64,000 nucleotides of DNA, taken from assembly GCA_023386555.1 (NCBI GenBank), contig JAEWJK010000009.1, positions 124,001 through 188,000 on the forward strand, in the 5' to 3' direction. Position numbers and translations under genes: made by a program. The notes beneath the pieces are model-generated. The model searched no databases, was not told the DNA's origin, and was given only the letters and a program-made list of their open reading frames with translations. How positions within the stretch are numbered: position 1 is the first letter of the stretch; each line of letters starts with the position of its first letter. The stretch comes from Bacteroidota bacterium (GTDB lineage Bacteria; Bacteroidota; Bacteroidia; Chitinophagales; Chitinophagaceae). This document shows, in pieces, positions 8,094 through 16,735 of this stretch.

Positions 8094-9122
8094 ATGCGGG
8101 AAGCCCAGTTCCTAAAACAGAATGCTGATAAATGGAAAAGCTATGAAGCTGAAGTAGCATCTCATGTTTCTGCTGATGTATTGGCGGAACGTTTTATAGA
8201 ACTAACGGATGATCTATCTTATTCCAAAACGTTTTATCCGGATAGTAATACAACCAAATATCTTAATGGATTAGCTTCTAAGTTTCATCAGAAGATATAT
8301 CGGAATAAGATAGAAGATAAAAGCAGGATCTGGTGGTTCTGGCAATATGAACTTCCATTTCTCTTTAGACAATATCATAAGCAGTTTCTCTATGCCTTTG
8401 CATTTTTCATGTTGTTCTGTGCTATGGGAGCATTATCGGCAAAGTATGATGAAAATTTTATTCGGTTAATATTAGGTGATGCTTATGTAAACATGACCAA
8501 TGCCAACATAGAAAAAGGTGATCCATTTGGTGTGTATAAACATTCGGGACAAATGGAAATGTTCCTTGGTATTGCATTTAATAACATCAGGGTTTCATTT
8601 ATTGCCTATGTAATGGGTGCAACATGGTGTGTGGGAACAATTTGGTTATTGCTTAGTAATGGATTAATGTTAGGATCGTTTGAATATTTTTTCTTCTCAA
8701 AAGGATTAGGCTTTAAAAGTATTCTGGTTGTATTCATTCATGGTACTTTGGAAATATGGGCAATTGTAATTGCAGGTGCAGCAGGAATGATCCTTGGAAC
8801 CAGTATTCTTTTCCCAGGAACTTACAGCAGGGGCGTTTCATTTATACGAGGAGGAAAAGATGGATTGAAAATCGTGATAGGATTAGTCCCTGTTTTTCTT
8901 GCTGCAGCATTCCTGGAAGGTTTTGTTACAAGATATACTGATATGCCTGTATGGATGAGCATGTCCATTTTAGGATTATCACTTCTATTTATAATCTGGT
9001 ATTTTATTATTTATCCTATACGACTGCACAGAAGAATTAATCTCAGTAAAGAGCAACCCTCAATTTTTTCAACCAACAGCTTTGATCTATGGCTCAACAA
9101 AAAATCTATCTCCGTAAAGTGA
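8094..9122 (+). CDS. stage II sporulation protein M (SpoIIM/DUF95) family membrane protein
   Basis: A 342-residue protein with a soluble N-terminal part (~100 residues; 'MREAQFLKQNADKWKSYE') and then about six membrane segments. It includes the SpoIIM-like stretch 'SFIAYVMGATWCVGTIWLL' and 'FIHGTLEIWAIVIAGAAGM', where H and E are conserved in the family. In Bacillus SpoIIM acts in engulfment; here the family name does not imply sporulation. This is the first gene of a tight seven-gene cluster: it overlaps the next gene by 34 bp, and RDD lies divergently upstream. Confidence 0.9.
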   Translation: MREAQFLKQNADKWKSYEAEVASHVSADVLAERFIELTDDLSYSKTFYPDSNTTKYLNGLASKFHQKIYRNKIEDKSRIWWFWQYELPFLFRQYHKQFLYAFAFFMLFCAMGALSAKYDENFIRLILGDAYVNMTNANIEKGDPFGVYKHSGQMEMFLGIAFNNIRVSFIAYVMGATWCVGTIWLLLSNGLMLGSFEYFFFSKGLGFKSILVVFIHGTLEIWAIVIAGAAGMILGTSILFPGTYSRGVSFIRGGKDGLKIVIGLVPVFLAAAFLEGFVTRYTDMPVWMSMSILGLSLLFIIWYFIIYPIRLHRRINLSKEQPSIFSTNSFDLWLNKKSISVK

Positions 9123-9976
9123 GAGATTTCGGAGAAAATCTCGGCGATACATTTCAATTCATCAGGCAGGAACTTAAACCATTGCTGAAGAGCTTTTTCT
9201 TTATCTCAGGAATTTTTATGTTAGGCGCTGCTGTAATAAGTGGCATATATCAAATGGAAGTTTTCAGTGTGTTTGATGACATAGGTAAAAAGCCATCTGA
9301 AAATATTGGTGTAGCTGGAATTTTCGGATCCATTTTTACACCTACCTATTTCCTGATAATCTTACTTTTTGTTTTAGGCATGGTGGCAATGAATGTTACC
9401 GTAGCATCTTATCTGAAAGTGTACGATCAACAAGAAACTTCACCCACTTTGGAAGAAGTATGGATCGAGTTTAAAAGATATTTTTTTCGTGCTTTAATAA
9501 TATCACTTTTGATTTCACTTTTGATTGTTATCGGACTAATTCTATGTATTCTACCGGGGATCTATTTAGCTGTAGTATTCACACCTGTGGTTTATATTAT
9601 GGTGAATGAAGATGCATCCATCGGTGAAGCTTTCAGCAGGTGCTTTTCGCTAGTGAAGGAGAATTTCTGGATATCTCTGGGTATTTACTTTGTAGCGTAT
9701 CTGATCTATTCTTTTGCTGCAGGCATAATCGGAGTTGTCTTTGGAATTTTCATCGGCATCAGTTCTTACTTAACAACGAAAGAATTTGAATCTACTATGG
9801 CCATAGTAAATTCTGTCACCAATATTTTCAGTTATATGTTCTATGTTGTCTTTGCGGTTGCAGTCGGACTACATTATTACAATCTTGCAGAAAAACTTGA
9901 CGGTATTGGTATGATGAGAAGGCTTGATACACTGGGTTCTGTTGATCCAAATGCTAAAATTGAGGAACAGTATTGA
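9089..9976 (+). CDS. multi-pass membrane protein of the SpoIIM-MoxR cluster
   Basis: A 295-residue protein that starts inside the SpoIIM gene (ATG at 9089). It shows about six hydrophobic segments, including 'FFFISGIFMLGAAVISGIY', 'FLIILLFVLGMVAMNVTVA', 'ALIISLLISLLIVIGLILC' and a 'LPGIYLAVVFTPVVYIMVNE' element followed by a 'GEAFSRCFSLVKENFW' helix. This resembles the DUF975/glycerophosphodiester-phosphodiesterase membrane-domain type of fold (tentative). There is no catalytic motif. Its position between SpoIIM and DUF4129 suggests a structural membrane partner of the MoxR/DUF58 machinery (inference). Confidence 0.8.
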   Translation: MAQQKIYLRKVRDFGENLGDTFQFIRQELKPLLKSFFFISGIFMLGAAVISGIYQMEVFSVFDDIGKKPSENIGVAGIFGSIFTPTYFLIILLFVLGMVAMNVTVASYLKVYDQQETSPTLEEVWIEFKRYFFRALIISLLISLLIVIGLILCILPGIYLAVVFTPVVYIMVNEDASIGEAFSRCFSLVKENFWISLGIYFVAYLIYSFAAGIIGVVFGIFIGISSYLTTKEFESTMAIVNSVTNIFSYMFYVVFAVAVGLHYYNLAEKLDGIGMMRRLDTLGSVDPNAKIEEQY

Positions 9977-10671
9977 TGCGTTTTTTGTTTGTACTGATAT
10001 TTTTCTTTTATACTACCCTGGCATCAAAAGGTCAGAGCAGATTGACATTTGATTCTTCTAAAATTTCAATAAGAAGTTTCAATGATAGTTCGATAAATGC
10101 TTTTAAAAAAGATAAGCAGTTTCAGTACGATAAGATCGGTGAACCTGTGTTGTCGTTGTGGGATAGATTTTGGATGTGGTTCTGGGATTGGGTAGATAGA
10201 ATTCTTTCAACACCTGGAGGTAAGATTACATTCAAAACAATACTCATCATTTTGGGTGTTGCAGCATTGGTTTTTTTTATCTGGAAACTTATTGGTGATA
10301 AAACAAAACTATTTGGTGGTAAAGGAGCAAAAGGGTTACCCTACGATATAAGTAATGAAGACATCCATTCAATTTCCTTTGAAGATGCCATCAAAGAAGC
10401 TATTGCCAATGAAAATTACAGGCTCGCCGTTCGACTTGCTTATCTGCATTCTTTGAAATTGTTGAGCGATAAAGAACTGATCGATTGGAAACCTGGCAAA
10501 ACCAATACAACATACCTTTTTGAATTAAGAGATCATAGATCATTTCCTTCATTCAATAATCTTACGCAGGAGTTTGAATTTGCCTGGTACGGTGGTGAAG
10601 AAGTGAGTAAAGAACGTTATGAAGAAATAGATGCTGCATTCAATGACTTTAAACTAAATATTAAGTCATGA
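9976..10671 (+). CDS. DUF4129 domain protein
   Basis: A 231-residue protein from the ATG at 9976, which overlaps the previous stop as TGATG; an in-frame TTG sits one codon earlier. A signal sequence or first helix (MRFLFVLIFFFYTTLASKGQ) is followed by an extracytoplasmic stretch and a membrane helix (~residues 82-104, 'FKTILIILGVAALVFFIWKL'). A cytosolic DUF4129-like helical region follows ('EAIANENYRLAVRLAYLHSLKLL ... WKPGKTNTTYLFEL'). DUF4129 occurs next to transglutaminase or MoxR/DUF58 genes, as here. Function unknown. Confidence 0.85.
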   Translation: MRFLFVLIFFFYTTLASKGQSRLTFDSSKISIRSFNDSSINAFKKDKQFQYDKIGEPVLSLWDRFWMWFWDWVDRILSTPGGKITFKTILIILGVAALVFFIWKLIGDKTKLFGGKGAKGLPYDISNEDIHSISFEDAIKEAIANENYRLAVRLAYLHSLKLLSDKELIDWKPGKTNTTYLFELRDHRSFPSFNNLTQEFEFAWYGGEEVSKERYEEIDAAFNDFKLNIKS

Positions 10672-11858
10672 AGAGTTACAAGCGTTTCGTCATAACATTT
10701 TTTGTGCTGCTTATCGTATATATAATAGCAGAACTCAATCGGCCACAACCATTGAACTGGAATATTACCTTAACCAAAGACGATAAAAATCCCTACGGTG
10801 CTTATATTTTATTCAATAGGTTGAAAGACGTTTTTCCTGCATCTGATATTATATCTCTTCGAGAACCTGCTTACAATTTGCTTCATGATAAAAAGATAAA
10901 CAATGCAGCTTACATTGTTTTAGCTCCTATGTTTGGTGCCGGAGAAACAGATGTAAAGGAATTACTCGGTTTTGCAGAACAGGGTAATCATGTGTTTATT
11001 TCTTCCTTAAAAGCCAGTAAGCTGTTGATGGATACTTTAGGTTTGACCAGGGATCAATACATCACTTTGCTGACCGGAGATTCTACTTCACTGAATTTTG
11101 TAAATCCTGCTTTGAAAGCCAACACTAATTATGGTTATAAAAGATTTAGTGTGGATGAATATTTTTCAAAGCTTGAAAAAGATGATTCAACAACTGTACT
11201 TGGCATAACACATAAATCAGATCCCAATTTTATAAAAGTTCAGATTGGGAAAGGTGCTTTTTATATTCATTCAGCACCATTGGTCTTCAGTAATTATTCG
11301 ATGCTTACGAGGAATAATTATGAATATGTAGAGAAAGCATTTTCTTATATACCATCATCTGTAAAAACTATTTATTGGGATGAGTATTATAAATTAGGCA
11401 GAACAGGTCCAACAACACCATTGCGATTTTTCCTGAGCAATGAATGGTTACGGTGGGCTTTAAGATTAACCATCATAGCCCTTATCATTTACGTTTTGGT
11501 TGAAATGAAACGCAGGCAAAGAATCATTCCTGTTATTTCACCATTACGAAACACTACATTAGGTTTTGTAAAAACCGTTTCTGCTGTTTACCTGAGCCAG
11601 AAAGATAACAGGAGTATTGCTCATAATAAAGTGCAGTATTGGTTACACTATATTCGACAGCGATATTATCTTCCAACGAATGAATTGAATGAGGAGTTTA
11701 AAAACCTGCTTTCAAAGAAATCAGGAGTTGATGAAAGTGATATAGAGAAAGTATTGACCTTAGTAGAGGATGTTCAGACGAGTTATAATGTTACTGATAG
11801 AATGTTATTAGAGTTGAATTATCGAATTGACAGATTTTATACATTATCCAAAACTTAA
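10668..11858 (+). CDS. DUF4350 domain membrane protein
   Basis: A 396-residue protein with an ATGA overlap with the preceding gene. It has an N-terminal membrane helix (~9-26), a large extracytoplasmic domain of Rossmann-like character with 'NPYGAYILFNRLKDVFP' and 'AYIVLAPMFGAGETDVKELLGFAEQGNHVFI' (the DUF4350 domain, residues ~40-230), and a second membrane helix near 265-285 followed by a cytosolic helical tail. DUF4350 proteins accompany MoxR and DUF58 genes in many phyla. It is three bases from the MoxR start, so translation is probably coupled. Confidence 0.85.
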   Translation: MKSYKRFVITFFVLLIVYIIAELNRPQPLNWNITLTKDDKNPYGAYILFNRLKDVFPASDIISLREPAYNLLHDKKINNAAYIVLAPMFGAGETDVKELLGFAEQGNHVFISSLKASKLLMDTLGLTRDQYITLLTGDSTSLNFVNPALKANTNYGYKRFSVDEYFSKLEKDDSTTVLGITHKSDPNFIKVQIGKGAFYIHSAPLVFSNYSMLTRNNYEYVEKAFSYIPSSVKTIYWDEYYKLGRTGPTTPLRFFLSNEWLRWALRLTIIALIIYVLVEMKRRQRIIPVISPLRNTTLGFVKTVSAVYLSQKDNRSIAHNKVQYWLHYIRQRYYLPTNELNEEFKNLLSKKSGVDESDIEKVLTLVEDVQTSYNVTDRMLLELNYRIDRFYTLSKT

Positions 11859-11861
11859 CGT

Positions 11862-12824
11862 ATGGAGAACAGAGTTGATGTTACACGTTTAAATGAAGCA
11901 GTAACACAAATAAAAGCGGAAATTGCAAAAGTGGTGGTAGGTCAGGAAAAGATGATTGATCTTATGCTGGCTGCATTGCTTGCAGAAGGACATGTATTGA
12001 TTGAAGGAGTGCCTGGTGTTGCAAAGACACTTACAGCAAAGTTGTTAGCAAAGAGTATTGCAGTACCGTTTTCAAGAATACAGTTCACGCCGGATCTTAT
12101 GCCAAGTGATGTGATCGGTACATCTATATTCAATCCACAGAGTGGAAGTTTCAGTTTTAAGCAAGGTCCTGTGTTCAGTAATCTTGTGTTGATAGATGAG
12201 ATCAATCGTTCTCCTGCAAAAACACAGGCAGCTTTGTTTGAAGTTATGGAAGAACGTCAGATAACTTATGATGGTACTTCCTATAAGTTCAATGAACCTT
12301 TCATGGTGCTAGCAACGCAGAACCCGGTTGAACATGAGGGCACTTATCGTTTACCCGAAGCTCAGTTAGATCGTTTTCTCTTTAAGATAGAAGTGAAATA
12401 TCCAACACCTGAAGAAGAGGTGAAGATATTGGAACATACACACCAGGGAATCACGGCACATTTTGCTGATGTTGTACAACCTGTACTTTCTGCAGAACAA
12501 ATACAAGAGTACCGCAAAACCGTTGCAGCAGTGCATGTAGAAGAAAAAGTGATGCGATATATTTCTGAATTGGTGTATGAAACCAGGAACAATAAATCAC
12601 TTTTCCTGGGAGGAAGTCCAAGAGCTTCGGTTGCTGTGTTGAAATCATCAAAAGCCATTGCTGCCATGAGAGGAAGAGGTTTTGTTACACCGGATGATGT
12701 GGCTGAAGTGCTTCATCCTGTCCTCACACATCGAATCATTCTTACTCCTGAAAAAGAAATGGAAGGCAGTACTCCTGAAGAAGTAATTGCAGGCATCATC
12801 AAGAAAATAGAAGTACCAAGATAA
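11862..12824 (+). CDS. MoxR family AAA+ ATPase
   Basis: A 320-residue ATPase. Walker A is at residues 49-56 (GVPGVAKT), Walker B is 'NLVLIDEINRSP', and sensor 1 lies in 'MVLATQNPVEHEGTY'. The arginine-finger segment 'LPEAQLDRFLFKI' and the C-terminal lid 'GGSPRASVAVLKSSKA' are also present. MoxR ATPases act as chaperone-like remodelers together with VWA/DUF58 partners, and the neighbouring DUF58 gene (5 bp downstream) is the expected partner. The cellular target here is unknown; the membrane proteins upstream are candidates (inference). Confidence 0.95.
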   Translation: MENRVDVTRLNEAVTQIKAEIAKVVVGQEKMIDLMLAALLAEGHVLIEGVPGVAKTLTAKLLAKSIAVPFSRIQFTPDLMPSDVIGTSIFNPQSGSFSFKQGPVFSNLVLIDEINRSPAKTQAALFEVMEERQITYDGTSYKFNEPFMVLATQNPVEHEGTYRLPEAQLDRFLFKIEVKYPTPEEEVKILEHTHQGITAHFADVVQPVLSAEQIQEYRKTVAAVHVEEKVMRYISELVYETRNNKSLFLGGSPRASVAVLKSSKAIAAMRGRGFVTPDDVAEVLHPVLTHRIILTPEKEMEGSTPEEVIAGIIKKIEVPR

Positions 12825-12829
12825 TAGCA

Positions 12830-14173
12830 TTGAAAAAATTCTGGAATAAATATATCAGTTCATTATTTGTAACCAACAGGTGGCATTTTGCTATTGTTGT
12901 TTGTATTGTGTTGTTTGTAGTGAGATTCTTTCTTCCCTGGCTGGGTATTATTCCTTATGCTACTTTACTTGCTTTACTGGTTTTAGCTTTAGCTGATTAT
13001 TTTTTGCTGTATAGGTTCAACGGAATATTCGCTACCAGGTCTCATGCAGAACGATTAAGTAATGGAGACGATAATCCTGTTCAGTTGCATTTCGAGAACA
13101 GGTATCCTTTCAATATTCATCTTGATATTATTGATGAGATACCGCACCAGTTTCAGAAAAGGGATGTTCATTTTGAATTGTCTTTAAAAGATGGAGACAC
13201 AAAAATGCTCACCTACCAGTTACGTCCTGTAAAACGAGGTGCGTATGAGTTTGGATATATCAAAGTATATGCATCTACAGTTCTTCATTTGTTCAGAAGA
13301 AGATATACATTAGGACAATCAGCCAATGTTCCTGTCTATCCATCTTATATTCAAATGCGGAAATACCAGCTGATGGCAATCAGTAACAGGTTAAGTGAAA
13401 TAGGAGTGAAGAAAGTGAGAAGCCTGGGACATACAATGGAGTTTGAACAGATAAAAGAATATGTTATTGGTGATGATTACAGAACGGTGAACTGGAAAGC
13501 TACAGCAAGAAAAGGCCAACTGATGGTGAACAATTATACCGATGAAAAAAGTCAGCAGGTATATTGTGTGATTGACAAAAGCCGTGTAATGAAAATGCCT
13601 TTTGAGGGTTTGAGTCTACTGGATTATTCCATCAATGCATCTTTGGTATTAAGCAATGTAGCTTTAATGAAGCAAGACAAAGCCGGCATCATCAGTTTTG
13701 CAGAAAAGATCAGTTCTTTTTTACCTGCTCAGAAAAAGCTTTCACAAATGCAGGCTGTACTGGAAGTTTTATACAATCAGAAGACAAGATACCAGGAAAG
13801 CGATTTTGAGAAATTATACATTCTTCTCAAGAGAAAAGTAACACAACGTAGTTTGATTGTGCTCTTCACCAATTTTGAATCGCTCAGTGCAATGAGAAGA
13901 CAGTTGCCTTACCTGAGAAAAATAGCAGCAGACCATTTGCTGCTTACAGTGTTTTTTGAAAATACAGAATTGGATGCTTTATTAAATGAATCTGCGAATA
14001 ACCTGAAACAGGTTTATACAAAATCTGTAGCAGAAAAATTTGCTTCAGAAAAACAATTGATCGTTGCAGAATTGCAGCAGCATGGTATTATGACGATACT
14101 CACTCCGCCAAAGAATCTAACAGTAAATACACTCAACAAGTATTTAGAGATAAAAGCAAGGCAATTATTATGA
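12830..14173 (+). CDS. DUF58 domain (VWA-like) membrane protein
   Basis: A 447-residue protein. The best start is a TTG at 12830, 5 bp after the MoxR stop; no ATG stands before the first membrane helix. Two adjacent N-terminal helices ('FAIVVCIVLFVVRFFLPWLG', 'IPYATLLALLVLALADYFLL') are followed by a beta-rich domain. The DUF58 signature 'GDDYRTVNWKATARKGQLMV' comes at about residues 218-237, then a VWA-like part with 'VYCVIDKSRVMKMPFEGLS', where the MIDAS pattern is degenerate. The likely role is as partner of MoxR. Confidence 0.9.
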   Translation: MKKFWNKYISSLFVTNRWHFAIVVCIVLFVVRFFLPWLGIIPYATLLALLVLALADYFLLYRFNGIFATRSHAERLSNGDDNPVQLHFENRYPFNIHLDIIDEIPHQFQKRDVHFELSLKDGDTKMLTYQLRPVKRGAYEFGYIKVYASTVLHLFRRRYTLGQSANVPVYPSYIQMRKYQLMAISNRLSEIGVKKVRSLGHTMEFEQIKEYVIGDDYRTVNWKATARKGQLMVNNYTDEKSQQVYCVIDKSRVMKMPFEGLSLLDYSINASLVLSNVALMKQDKAGIISFAEKISSFLPAQKKLSQMQAVLEVLYNQKTRYQESDFEKLYILLKRKVTQRSLIVLFTNFESLSAMRRQLPYLRKIAADHLLLTVFFENTELDALLNESANNLKQVYTKSVAEKFASEKQLIVAELQQHGIMTILTPPKNLTVNTLNKYLEIKARQLL

Positions 14174-14187
14174 TGTTTCAAGCTGCG

Positions 14188-14260
14188 TAGCTCTATGAAG
14201 CTTCACTGCGTCGCATCTTTCTGACTTTAAGTCGGAATCCCGATACATCGGGACTTGTAC
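14188..14260 (+). repeat. dispersed intergenic repeat, long form (copy B)
   Basis: The unit holds the family core TGCGTCGCATCTTTC (14207-14221), then two palindromes, GACTT-T-AAGTC and CCCGAT-AC-ATCGGG, and ends in GGACTTGTAC. It closely resembles 52641-52710. Compared with the short copies at 17 and 32 kb, it carries an extra palindromic segment of about 35 bp. It lies between the convergent DUF58 and methyltransferase genes, where the hairpins could also act as a terminator. Confidence 0.8.
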
Positions 14261-14269
14261 AGAAAATTG

Positions 14270-15022
14270 TTATTGAGCAGGCAACGCTTTCTTAGCAATA
14301 ATTATCATTCTTGGTGATTTTCTCACATCATATCTCCCCATTTCATAATCACCAAATACTTCCTGAACCTGCATGTGCTGGTAGGATAACATATCTGTAA
14401 AATCTCCTAATGAGAACTTAGCAACTTTCTCGGTATATAAATGATGTAGAGGATGGCCTTTTTCTTCTACTTGTATTTGCTTATATATATGTTTTTCATC
14501 ATGCCAGCGACTAATGTGAAAGATCACACCATCCATATCCTTTGTCTCTGATTTCTGCATGTTGTCTTCAGCGTGATGAACATTCAGGTAATCGATCACC
14601 AATGATCCATCGTTTTTTATACTGCTTGCTATTGTTCTGATGGCATTATTATGTTCCCTTTCGGTTCTGAAATATCCAAAACTGGTAAAAAGGTTGAATG
14701 CATAATCAAAATAGTTCACCCAGAAAGGCAATCTCATATCATGCTCATAAAAATGCAGATTGTCAGCTTCAAATTTTTTGGCTTCCGCAATCGATTCAGA
14801 TGAAAGGTCAATACCCGTAACATCAAATCCCATATCAGCCAAAGCTTTGCTATGTCTTCCTTTTCCGCAAGCCACATCCAACATTTTACTGTTAGGTGCC
14901 GGGTTAAGAAATTGAATGATCTTGCTGATGAACCCAAGAGCCTCAGAATCATCCCTATGTTGATATAATAAATGATAATAAGGAGAATTGAACCAGTCTT
15001 TGAACCAGGATTTATCAGCCAT
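14270..15022 (-). CDS. class I SAM-dependent methyltransferase
   Basis: A 250-residue Rossmann methyltransferase. The SAM-binding motif I is 'MLDVACGKGRHSKALADMG', followed by motif II 'VTGIDLSSESIAEAK', the acidic-loop 'FYEHDMRLPFWVNYFDYAF' and 'SLVIDYLNVHHAED'. The substrate cannot be told from sequence; the Methyltransf_25/11 type covers small molecules and quinone-like compounds. It has its own promoter-like TATCTTTG just upstream and is convergent with the DUF58 gene. Confidence 0.9.
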   Translation of the reverse strand: MADKSWFKDWFNSPYYHLLYQHRDDSEALGFISKIIQFLNPAPNSKMLDVACGKGRHSKALADMGFDVTGIDLSSESIAEAKKFEADNLHFYEHDMRLPFWVNYFDYAFNLFTSFGYFRTEREHNNAIRTIASSIKNDGSLVIDYLNVHHAEDNMQKSETKDMDGVIFHISRWHDEKHIYKQIQVEEKGHPLHHLYTEKVAKFSLGDFTDMLSYQHMQVQEVFGDYEMGRYDVRKSPRMIIIAKKALPAQ

Positions 15023-15039
15023 ACATTATTGTTGCCCGG

Positions 15040-15047
15040 CAAAGATA
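15040..15047 (-). promoter_or_regulatory. -7 element TATCTTTG of the methyltransferase gene
   Basis: On the minus strand this reads TATCTTTG, an exact match to the Bacteroidota TAnnTTTG -7 motif, 17 nt before the ATG at 15022. No convincing -33 TTTG was found. Confidence 0.5.
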
Positions 15048-15112
15048 GTGTTGGCAAAGAATTATGACCGGTTTACTACCAATAAGCAGCAATAATTGTG
15101 GAATTTAGTTTT

Positions 15113-15120
15113 TAAGTTTG
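15113..15120 (+). promoter_or_regulatory. -7 element TAAGTTTG of glmM
   Basis: An exact TAnnTTTG match 23 nt before the glmM ATG, giving a short leader. Confidence 0.5.
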
Positions 15121-15143
15121 CAGCTCTCTAAAACAAACTAAGG

Positions 15144-16526
15144 ATGGCCCTAATCAAAAGCATTTCAGGAATTCGTGGCACTATTGGCGGCAAAACCGGT
15201 GAAGCACTTACTCCATTAGATATCGTTCGATTTACTGCAGCCTATGGTACCTGGCTTGCTAAAAATTCATCCGGTAAAAAAGTAGTAATTGGTCGTGATG
15301 GAAGAATTAGTGGTGAAATGGTACAACGTATTGTTATCAGCACTTTGAATTCTCTTGGTTTTGATGTTGTTGATCTTGGACTAAGTACTACACCTACTGT
15401 TGAAATGGCTGTGAAGTTTGAAAATGCTGATGGTGGTATTATCTTAACAGCAAGCCATAACCTAAAAGAGTGGAATGCATTGAAATTACTTAACAGCGAA
15501 GGAGAATTCATCAGTGGAAAAGACGGTGAGGAAATACTTAGAATTGCTGAAGCAGATGAATACATATTTGCACCAGTAGATAAATTAGGAAGTTATTCAA
15601 CTAACACAACAGCACTTGATCAGCATATAGAAGCCATCATTAATTATCCTTTGGTTGATGTGGCTGCCATTAAGAAAGCAAAATTCAAGATCGTAGTAGA
15701 TGCTATTAACAGTACAGGTGCTATTGCTGTTCCTGCTCTATTGAAAGCACTAGGTTTAAAAGACATCATTGTTTTGAATGAAGAGGTTAATGGAAAGTTT
15801 GCTCATAATCCTGAACCGCTTCCACAACACCTGAATCAGCTTTGTAATGAAGTTGAAAAACAAAAGGCTCATTTGGGAATAGCAGTAGATCCTGATGTGG
15901 ATCGTTTATGCTTTGTTTGTGAAGATGGATCATTATTCGGTGAAGAATATACTTTGGTAGCCGTAGCCGATTATATGCTCAGAACCAGGAAAGGTAATAC
16001 GGTAAGCAATATGTCATCTACAAGAGCATTGAAAGATGTTACGGTAAAACATGGTGGAGAATACACTCCGTCTGCAGTAGGAGAAGTGAACGTTGTAAAG
16101 AAAATGAAAGAAGTGAATGCTGTTATTGGTGGTGAAGGAAATGGTGGTATCATTATTCCAGACCTTCATTATGGAAGAGATGCTTTGATCGGTATTGCAC
16201 TTTTCCTCACTTTTATGGCAAAAGAAAAGAAAACAGCCAAACAACTCAGAAATAGTTACCCGGATTATTTTATGAGCAAGAATAAAATAGAACTGGAGAA
16301 TGGATTTGATATCAAAAAAATATTCAAGGGCATTCAAACGAAATACAAGAACAATCCCATCAATACAGAAGACGGATTAAAGATTGAGTTTGAAAATGAC
16401 TGGGTACATCTTCGTACCAGCAATACAGAGCCGATCATTCGTATTTACGCCGAAAGCAATTTTGAAACTACGGCAGATAATATAGCCAAACGAATTATGC
16501 AGGACATCAGGGAAACGATGTTATAA
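15144..16526 (+). CDS. glmM: phosphoglucosamine mutase-type phosphohexomutase
   Basis: This 460-residue enzyme should convert glucosamine-6-phosphate to glucosamine-1-phosphate on the way to UDP-GlcNAc. Four phosphohexomutase signatures are visible: the start 'SISGIRGTIGG', the phosphoserine loop 'LTASHNLKEWNALK' with Ser104, the metal loop 'VDPDVDRL', and the sugar loop 'GGEGNGG'. The phosphate-binding 'RTSNTEPIIRIYAES' is at the C-terminus. One oddity is that the usual TASHNP reads TASHNL here. A phosphomannomutase-type specificity cannot be ruled out, but the length and loop sequences favour the Bacteroidota GlmM group. Confidence 0.9.
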   Translation: MALIKSISGIRGTIGGKTGEALTPLDIVRFTAAYGTWLAKNSSGKKVVIGRDGRISGEMVQRIVISTLNSLGFDVVDLGLSTTPTVEMAVKFENADGGIILTASHNLKEWNALKLLNSEGEFISGKDGEEILRIAEADEYIFAPVDKLGSYSTNTTALDQHIEAIINYPLVDVAAIKKAKFKIVVDAINSTGAIAVPALLKALGLKDIIVLNEEVNGKFAHNPEPLPQHLNQLCNEVEKQKAHLGIAVDPDVDRLCFVCEDGSLFGEEYTLVAVADYMLRTRKGNTVSNMSSTRALKDVTVKHGGEYTPSAVGEVNVVKKMKEVNAVIGGEGNGGIIIPDLHYGRDALIGIALFLTFMAKEKKTAKQLRNSYPDYFMSKNKIELENGFDIKKIFKGIQTKYKNNPINTEDGLKIEFENDWVHLRTSNTEPIIRIYAESNFETTADNIAKRIMQDIRETML

Positions 16527-16690
16527 TAAGATTGCAAAGCTAGTGTGAGAGTTGTTGTAGCTGTATTCCGTCAGAGGGATGTATATGCTTTGGGATTTCT
16601 ACTTTCTAATTCCTTATTATTCATTTCTTATTTCTCATTATTTTTCGGTACACTTTTCGTTTTACTCACATTGTTTAGTATATTTAGTTC

Positions 16691-16706
16691 GTGACTATGT
16701 AGTCAC
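16691..16706. promoter_or_regulatory. palindrome GTGACTA-TG-TAGTCAC, possible operator
   Basis: A perfect 7+7 inverted repeat with a 2-nt spacer lies 30 bp before the ATG of the small T9SS-sorted protein gene. The size and position suit a dimeric regulator site; a role is inference. Confidence 0.4.
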
Positions 16707-16735
16707 AGGGCTTTGTGTAACGACAATCGAATAGT

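Noticed and set aside
8094..9122. SpoIIM as evidence for sporulation
   Set aside because: The family name comes from Bacillus; the gene sits in a MoxR/DUF58 envelope cluster and no sporulation genes are in the window.
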